DNA of 7,968 bases from Candidatus Aenigmatarchaeota archaeon (GTDB lineage: Archaea; Aenigmatarchaeota; Aenigmatarchaeia; QMZP01), in contig JAFCEM010000034.1 of NCBI GenBank assembly GCA_017609145.1, positions 1-7,968 of the forward strand, given 5' to 3'. This document shows positions 4,561-7,968 of this stretch, one piece after another (position 1 is the stretch's first letter; each line of letters begins with the position of its first letter). Below the pieces are notes generated by a model. The model saw only the letters and a program-made list of their open reading frames with translations. It did not search any database and had not been told where the DNA came from. Both the position numbers and the translations under genes were made by a program.

Positions 4561-4716
4561 TCACTTGTCCATGAAACATTTTTCAGCATCCATAATCATG
4601 GGGTAGGAAAAATAACCGTAGCGCCACTCCTTTGTGTAGTTATACGGGGCGAGCTCAGCATAATTGGAAACCAGGAGCGCACTTTTAAGATTTAAACCAG
4701 TGAAATAATAATTCAC
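4561..4716 (-). pseudogene. Probable 3' remnant of a leftward gene
   Basis: On the minus strand a frame open from at least 4716 (GTG) ends at TGA 4561-4563. From about 4683 its translation is strongly protein-like: SALLVSNYAELAPYNY, then TKEWRYGYFSYPMIM and DAEKCFMDK. It is rich in Tyr, Trp and Phe and ends on a natural stop. The 5' part of the frame coincides with the TATA box of the rightward gene at 4717 and no promoter or ribosome site is visible for it, so a severed C-terminal end of an exported or enzyme-like protein is the best reading. A tiny intact gene of 51 residues from GTG 4716 is the alternative. Family not recognised. Confidence 0.4.
4691..4696 (+). promoter_or_regulatory. TATA-like box of the 71-aa membrane protein gene
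   Basis: TTTAAA centred about 24 nt before ATG 4717, with no ribosome site between, fits a leaderless start. Confidence 0.4.
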
Positions 4717-4932
4717 ATGAAAAGATGGCACAAAGAAAAGGACATAGGTAATGAGCTGGGTGGTATAGGCTTTGTTGCAGGACTTTTCATCGGTCTGGGC
4801 AGCGGAATGATTTACGGAAGGCCTGACGCGGGCGCTCTGATAGGCCTTGGAATTGGATTTCTTCTTATGCTGCTCATTCGTCTACATTTCCACAACAAGA
4901 TGGAAAAACGTGTATACAAGAAAGATAAATAG
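4717..4932 (+). CDS. Small glycine-rich two-helix membrane protein
   Basis: 71 residues. A basic, His-containing start (MKRWHKEK) leads to helix 1 at about 14-33, a tight turn R35-P-D-A-G, and helix 2 at about 39-56 ending in a basic tail (NKMEKRVYKKDK). Both helices carry small-residue repeats (GLFIGLGSGMIYG and ALIGLGIGFLLMLL), giving a glycine-zipper hairpin that could oligomerise in the membrane. Both ends should be cytoplasmic. ATG 4717 is preceded at the usual distance by TTTAAA. Its stop codon TAG (4930-4932) overlaps the 3' end of the convergent tRNA-Gln gene. Function unknown. Confidence 0.75.
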   Translation: MKRWHKEKDIGNELGGIGFVAGLFIGLGSGMIYGRPDAGALIGLGIGFLLMLLIRLHFHNKMEKRVYKKDK

Positions 4933-4964
4933 CCCCGGCAGGATTCGAACCTGCGTCACGAGGT

Positions 4965-5026
4965 ATCCCTTCCCCTTTCGTATTTTTCCGTTGAGGCTTT
5001 TGAACGGGTTTAACCGAAAAGGGTTA
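4965..5026 (-). other. tRNA intron 2 (62 nt, anticodon loop, canonical 37/38)
   Basis: The borders fit a bulge-helix-bulge for the archaeal splicing endonuclease. The anticodon stem is followed by the 4-bp helix CCCT (5032-5029) with AGGG (4970-4967). The 3' bulge is ATA (4966-4964, cut AT/A) and the 5' bulge starts GGT (cut GG/T at 5027/5026). The inner helix CCCTTTTCG (5023-5015) pairs with CGAAAGGGG (4980-4972) but is offset by an A-A mismatch and one extra base, so the motif is slightly relaxed. A further stem CCGTT/AACGG lies inside. Confidence 0.8.
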
Positions 5027-5049
5027 CCAGGGCCTCGCATACTTGACCA

Positions 5050-5110
5050 TTTTACGACCAATTTCATTTTTCCGTAGACGTTTTTGAAACAACCTCAATG
5101 AAAAGGGTCT
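5050..5110 (-). other. tRNA intron 1 (61 nt, D-loop, non-canonical)
   Basis: Placed by the mature D-loop: cutting after AG (5112-5111) and before TGGTCAA (from 5049) restores AGTGGTCAA, the usual tRNA-Gln D-loop. Structure supports it: TAC (5115-5113) can pair with GTA (5055-5053), AGA forms a 3-nt 5' bulge cut AG/A, GACC (5109-5106 region) pairs with GGTC, and the arms TTTCATT and AATGAAA extend the stem. The outer helix is weak, so the motif is a relaxed bulge-helix-bulge. The exact border could shift by one base. Confidence 0.75.
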
Positions 5111-5125
5111 CTGTACTACGGGGCT

Positions 5126-5197
5126 GCGGCTTCAAATATATGGTTTGATATTCTATTTAAATGATTTTTTAAATAAGCAAGACAAGTAACATATATT
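5126..5197. promoter_or_regulatory. Divergent promoters of tRNA-Gln and thrS
   Basis: Rightward, TTTAAATA (5168-5175) is centred about 27 nt before the thrS ATG at 5198, with no ribosome site, so thrS is probably leaderless. Leftward, TTTAAATAG (minus strand, 5151-5159) lies about 30 nt before the tRNA 5' end at 5125, allowing a short leader for RNase P to trim. A second AT-rich box at 5136-5143 is too close to the tRNA to act as its TATA. Confidence 0.5.
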
Positions 5198-7090
5198 ATG
5201 AAGATTCTTCTTATACACTCGGATTTCATAGAATGGGAGCCCAGGAAGAAGGCCCTAGCCTCGGCGGAGAAGGTTGGGAAGAAGCCGGTGAAGGTCAGAG
5301 ACGCCCTTGTTGTTTTCAGTTCTGTTGAGAAGCGCGACAGCAAGAGCCCGAACGCTGTCGCAGGCAGGACAGTAGATGCAATAAAGGAGACCGCGAAGCA
5401 GGTAAAGGCGAAAAGGATTGTGCTGTACCCATACGTGCATCTTTCCCAGGAGCCCTCGGACCCGGGCACGGCGCTGAAGGTGCTCGATGCCGTGGAGTCT
5501 GGGCTCAAATCCACGAAACCAACGCTTTTTGTGAAGCGCGCGCCGTTCGGGTGGTACAAGTCCTTCAATATAAAGTGCAAGGGGCACCCGCTTTCTGAAT
5601 TGAGCAGGGAGATAACCGCGGAAAGCGGGGCTGCGAAGCCGGCAAAGGACAGGAAGAAAGGCAGCGAGTTCCACAAGTTCGTCATAGTCGACAGTAAAGG
5701 CAAAGAGCATGTGGTGACCAGAAAAAATTGGAAGAAGTGCCCGATCTGGAAGAACAAAGGCGAACAGTACGAACGACTCAGGATATTTGTGGGGAACGAG
5801 CTTGAGGGTAACCCCGGAGAGAGGGATAAGCCGAAGCACATAGAGTATATGAAGCGCCTGGAACTGGTTGACTACTGCCCGGAGAGTGATGTGGGGCATT
5901 TCAAGTGGTTTCCCAAGGGCCTGCTCATAAAGGACCTGATACTGATGTTCCAGGAAAAACTCGCAAGGGAGTACGGCGCGTTCAAGATACAGAACCCGCT
6001 GATGTACAGGACCTCTGTCAGCGACATACAGAAGCTCATGGGCGAGTTCAAGGAGAAGGATTACAGATGGAAGGAAGGGAACGAGGAGCTTGTGCTCAGG
6101 TTCGCATCAGATCCCGGTGCATTTCCATACATGCAAAAACTAAACTTCAGCCATAAGAACATGCCGGTGAAGGAGTATGAAGAGGCCATATGCTTCAGGA
6201 AAGAGCAGAAGGGAGAGCTATCGGGCCTGAGAAGGGTCAGAAACTTTGTCATGACAGACCTGCACGCATTCTGCACTGACACCAAGCAAACCAAGGAGGA
6301 GTTCGCAAAACTATGCTTCAAATGCCAGGACCTTATGAACAATATCATAACAAAGGGCAGGTGGGTTCTCGGATGGGAAGGGGTCGAGGATTTCTACAGG
6401 AAGCACAAAAAATGGATTTTGGGACTCATAAAGGACATGGGTGTGCCTTCATTCATAAAGCTCATGCCCGAGCGCAGCCACTACTATTCCCTGAAGAACG
6501 AGTACCAGTCCATAGAAGCTGATGGCGCGAACAGCCAGATATCAACAGTCCAGTTCGACGTGGTGAACGGGGAAAGGTTCAGGATAACCTACAAGGGGAA
6601 GGACAACAGGAACCACAACTGCATAATAATACACTGCTCCACGTTCGGGAGCATAGAGAGGACGCTGTGCTCGATACTGGAGAACGCGGCAATCGACGAG
6701 AAGGAAAAGAAGAATCCAATGCTCCCGCTATGGCTCTCCCCTACCCAGATAAGGCTCCTGCCCATGAACGAGGAACTAATCGGATACTGCGAGCAGCTTG
6801 CAGACAGGTTCGAGGAGCAGCAGATAAGAACTGACATAGACGACAGGATCGAATCCATAAGCAGGAAGGTAAGGGATGCAGAAATGGAGTGGGTCCCTTT
6901 TTCGATTGTCATAGGGAAAAAGGAAAAGATCTCTGAGGAATTCCCGGTAAGGTTCAGATTAGACGGGAAGGTGAAGAAGATGTTTTTCGACGACATAGCA
7001 AAGGAGATAAAGTCAAAGACTGCAGACCTGCCCTGGAAGCCCCTGCCCCTTGACAGGCATCTCACGAAGAGGCCGGTATTTTTTGGGTAG
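5198..7090 (+). CDS. thrS: Threonyl-tRNA synthetase, archaeal type
   Basis: 630 residues, full length for the archaeal enzyme, which joins threonine to tRNA-Thr in the cytoplasm using ATP. Residues 1 to about 140 are the archaeal editing domain related to D-aminoacyl-tRNA deacylase, which removes mis-attached serine. Its key residues are present: H81 in YVHLS, Y120-K121 in GWYKSF and E134 in PLSEL. The class II core follows. C332, H356 and H479 are the expected zinc ligands that select threonine. Motif 2 is C332-F-R-K-E and G-L-R-R-V-R-N-F, and motif 3 is G484-S-I-E-R488-T-L. The C-terminal anticodon-binding domain begins near 508 (LPLWLSPTQIRLLPMNE) and runs to about 610. The start is the first ATG, with an exact family N-terminus (MKILLIHSDF) and a TATA-like box 27 nt upstream. 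No defect seen. Confidence 0.98.
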   Translation: MKILLIHSDFIEWEPRKKALASAEKVGKKPVKVRDALVVFSSVEKRDSKSPNAVAGRTVDAIKETAKQVKAKRIVLYPYVHLSQEPSDPGTALKVLDAVESGLKSTKPTLFVKRAPFGWYKSFNIKCKGHPLSELSREITAESGAAKPAKDRKKGSEFHKFVIVDSKGKEHVVTRKNWKKCPIWKNKGEQYERLRIFVGNELEGNPGERDKPKHIEYMKRLELVDYCPESDVGHFKWFPKGLLIKDLILMFQEKLAREYGAFKIQNPLMYRTSVSDIQKLMGEFKEKDYRWKEGNEELVLRFASDPGAFPYMQKLNFSHKNMPVKEYEEAICFRKEQKGELSGLRRVRNFVMTDLHAFCTDTKQTKEEFAKLCFKCQDLMNNIITKGRWVLGWEGVEDFYRKHKKWILGLIKDMGVPSFIKLMPERSHYYSLKNEYQSIEADGANSQISTVQFDVVNGERFRITYKGKDNRNHNCIIIHCSTFGSIERTLCSILENAAIDEKEKKNPMLPLWLSPTQIRLLPMNEELIGYCEQLADRFEEQQIRTDIDDRIESISRKVRDAEMEWVPFSIVIGKKEKISEEFPVRFRLDGKVKKMFFDDIAKEIKSKTADLPWKPLPLDRHLTKRPVFFG

Positions 7091-7157
7091 GATGATTCGG
7101 CAATAGAGTATAAGATTTAATAACACGTGCATATTAATTGAGCATTGATTGTAAAGA

Positions 7158-7362
7158 ATGGGGAATATAATAGCTGAAAATGCAGACAAGTTCCAAAGGA
7201 TGAATTGATGCATTGGCACCCGAATATAAAGGCTTAATGTGCCACAGAACAAACATACCTATTGATTATCCACATTATCGGAAATTGTTAGAAATGTTTG
7301 TAGAAAATCTAAGTACAAACTCACTGCAGATTAGTCGAGCATTAGATGAGATAAGAAGATGA
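7158..7362 (+). pseudogene. Short gene (about 67 aa) broken by a +1 frameshift
   Basis: ATG 7158 opens MGNIIAENADKFQRMN and stops at TGA 7206-7208. Shifting forward one base gives 52 codons from 7204, beginning IDALAPEYKGLMCHRTNIPI and ending LQISRALDEIRR, with TGA at 7360-7362. Joined, they form a plausible soluble helical protein of about 67 residues. The last part resembles a small helix-turn-helix-like or adaptor end, but I do not recognise the family. The AT-rich codons differ from thrS. It fills most of the 328-nt gap between thrS and the AMP phosphorylase gene; positions 7091-7157 hold only AT-rich sequence with possible TATA-like elements. Decay, a sequencing error or recoding could explain the break. 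Confidence 0.45.
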
Positions 7363-7373
7363 CAACTGATTAG

Positions 7374-7396
7374 AGTCTTCTTTTTCAATTGAGACT
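7374..7396. terminator. Possible bidirectional hairpin between convergent genes
   Basis: AGTCT (7374-7378) can pair with AGACT (7392-7396) around a T-rich loop that includes TTCTTTTTC. It lies between the rightward broken gene and the leftward AMP phosphorylase gene, where a terminator is expected. The stem is short, so the T run is the main support. Confidence 0.25.
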
Positions 7397-7418
7397 AACA
7401 ACCACCAGGCAAGACAAA

Positions 7419-7968
7419 TCATCTCTCAAGAATGAAATATCTCTTGCGCTTTTCTTCTCTTGGTATCCTTTCAAGGGTCATCTCGGGCCTTTTCTCAACT
7501 CCCATTGACTTGGAGGACATGGCGGTCTTCAGGGCCCGACTGAGCTTGTACTGCTTCTCTGCATATATCTCGAACAGTGTCTCCCCACGCTTCACGTGGT
7601 CGCCCATCTTCTTGTGCAGGAGCACACCCGCACCCTTGTTCTTTGGCGCACCGGCATCCTTGGCTATCCTTACAATTACCTTGTTGTCTATCCAGAAAAC
7701 CTCGCCAGATGCTCTTGATTTTATCTCGGCACAGTACGACCCGACAGGTATATCCTTTGGTTTTATCTTCGGGTTTCCTCCCTGAGCCTCGACTATCTGC
7801 CTGAACTTCCTTCTGTACTTCTCGGTCCGGAAGAGTTTTTTTGCCAGCTGATCTCCGTTCTTTATTCCCCTGAATCCGAACAGAACACCAGCAAGGTCAG
7901 TTACTTTGTCAATCAGGTCCCTAGGGCCTCTGCCAGTTAGTATAGTCTGCAATGCTTCTCTTGCTTCA
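7419..7968 (-). CDS. deoA: AMP phosphorylase, partial (N-terminus beyond right edge)
   Basis: The visible C-terminal 182 residues match archaeal AMP phosphorylase, of the pyrimidine-nucleoside phosphorylase family, which splits AMP, CMP or UMP with phosphate into base and ribose 1,5-bisphosphate in the AMP pathway that can feed a form III RuBisCO. Seen here are A-L-x-x-I-L-T-G-R-G-P-R-D-L, part of the central alpha/beta domain, and the C-terminal barrel-sandwich domain with SRASGEVFWIDNK, the hallmark A-K-D-A-G-A-P-K-N-K-G-A-G-V and K-K-M-G-D-H-V-K-R-G-E-T-L-F-E-I-Y-A. The frame stays open to the window edge (EAREAL before the first possible TTG at 7950-7952), so that TTG is not the start. 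The stop is TGA at 7419-7421. Catalytic N-terminal residues are outside the window. Thymidine phosphorylase is the less likely alternative given the archaeal context. Confidence 0.9.
   Translation of the reverse strand, partial: EAREALQTILTGRGPRDLIDKVTDLAGVLFGFRGIKNGDQLAKKLFRTEKYRRKFRQIVEAQGGNPKIKPKDIPVGSYCAEIKSRASGEVFWIDNKVIVRIAKDAGAPKNKGAGVLLHKKMGDHVKRGETLFEIYAEKQYKLSRALKTAMSSKSMGVEKRPEMTLERIPREEKRKRYFILER

Larger units (their letters stand above)
4930..5125 (-). tRNA. tRNA-Gln(CUG) with two introns
   Basis: Read leftward, acceptor AGCCCCG (5125-5119) pairs with CGGGGCT (4937-4931), with discriminator A at 4930 and no encoded CCA. D-stem GTAC (5116-5113) pairs with GTAT (5042-5039). Anticodon stem CGAGG (5037-5033) pairs with CCTCG (4963-4959). 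T-stem GCAGG pairs with CCTGC around TTCGAAT (4949-4943). Removing 5110-5050 and 5026-4965 leaves exons of 15, 23 and 35 nt, a 73-nt tRNA with D-loop AGTGGTCAA and anticodon loop CCCTGGA, so anticodon CUG. Acceptor, D-loop, G37, A38 and the 4-nt variable loop match archaeal tRNA-Gln. Position 33 is C, not U. A TATA-like TTTAAATAG (5151-5159, minus strand) lies about 30 nt upstream. Confidence 0.9.

Noticed and set aside
5021..5040. tRNA-Thr(GGU) reading of the loop CTGGTAA, tempting because thrS is adjacent
   Set aside because: That register leaves the anticodon stem unpaired. The CGAGG/CCTCG stem with a bulge-helix-bulge intron gives CUG, and the acceptor and D-loop are of the Gln type.
4965..5110. 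Box C/D guide RNA within a tRNA intron, as in haloarchaeal tRNA-Trp
   Set aside because: I see no convincing RUGAUGA and CUGA pair in either intron, and at about 60 nt they have little room for two guides.
5116..5899. Two long minus-strand open frames of 241 and 214 codons opposite the start of thrS
   Set aside because: They lie antisense to the well-conserved editing domain of ThrRS and overlap each other and the tRNA. Their Ser/Phe- or Arg/Leu-heavy composition is that of antisense reading.
1..7968. CRISPR arrays, transposase genes, rRNA genes and long direct repeats
   Set aside because: None seen on reading both strands; the only clear repeat pair is the two tRNA introns.

Overview
The window looks archaeal. 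The evidence is an archaeal-type threonyl-tRNA synthetase with the D-aminoacyl-tRNA-deacylase-like editing domain, the C-terminal half of an AMP phosphorylase, a tRNA gene interrupted by introns with bulge-helix-bulge-like borders, TATA-like boxes about 25 nt upstream of many start codons (leaderless genes), and GGTGA-type ribosome sites on others. The many tiny membrane proteins, a CxxC-x17-CxxC zinc ribbon and two tRNA introns would suit a small-genome DPANN-like or related euryarchaeal lineage. That placement is inference and cannot be fixed from this window.

Layout. Positions 1-1121 hold a leftward block: a partial cysteine-rich lipoprotein (left edge), a 64-aa XRE/HTH repressor, and a four-helix DUF2178-like membrane protein in operon with the repressor. 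The promoters of the lipoprotein and of the DUF2178-HTH operon carry the same dyad, CTAA-N7-TTAG, so the repressor probably controls both. Positions 1122-1640 are AT-rich and hold a short frameshifted gene and an unrecognised 84-aa gene. Positions 1642-2779 encode a RecB/Cas4-like PD-(D/E)XK nuclease with four cysteines, overlapped by a GIY-YIG domain gene whose C-terminus runs into the promoter and start of the next gene. Positions 2661-4185 hold four small membrane or membrane-anchored proteins in convergent arrangement. Positions 4335-4932 hold the zinc ribbon protein, a leftward gene remnant, and a two-helix glycine-rich membrane protein.

The most interesting element is a tRNA-Gln(CUG) gene at 4930-5125 on the minus strand. 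It is split into three exons (15, 23 and 35 nt) by a 61-nt intron in the D-loop and a 62-nt intron at the canonical 37/38 site. The two introns are recognisably related to each other (31 of the first 45 positions identical without gaps). This suggests one was copied into the other's gene position. The mature loop would carry C33 instead of the near-universal U33.

thrS (5198-7090) is transcribed away from the tRNA gene. The AT-rich gap after it holds a second short frameshifted gene. The leftward AMP phosphorylase gene (nucleotide salvage) then runs off the right edge. Apart from thrS, the tRNA and the phosphorylase, which serve translation and nucleotide salvage, most genes here are small, poorly known and probably accessory.
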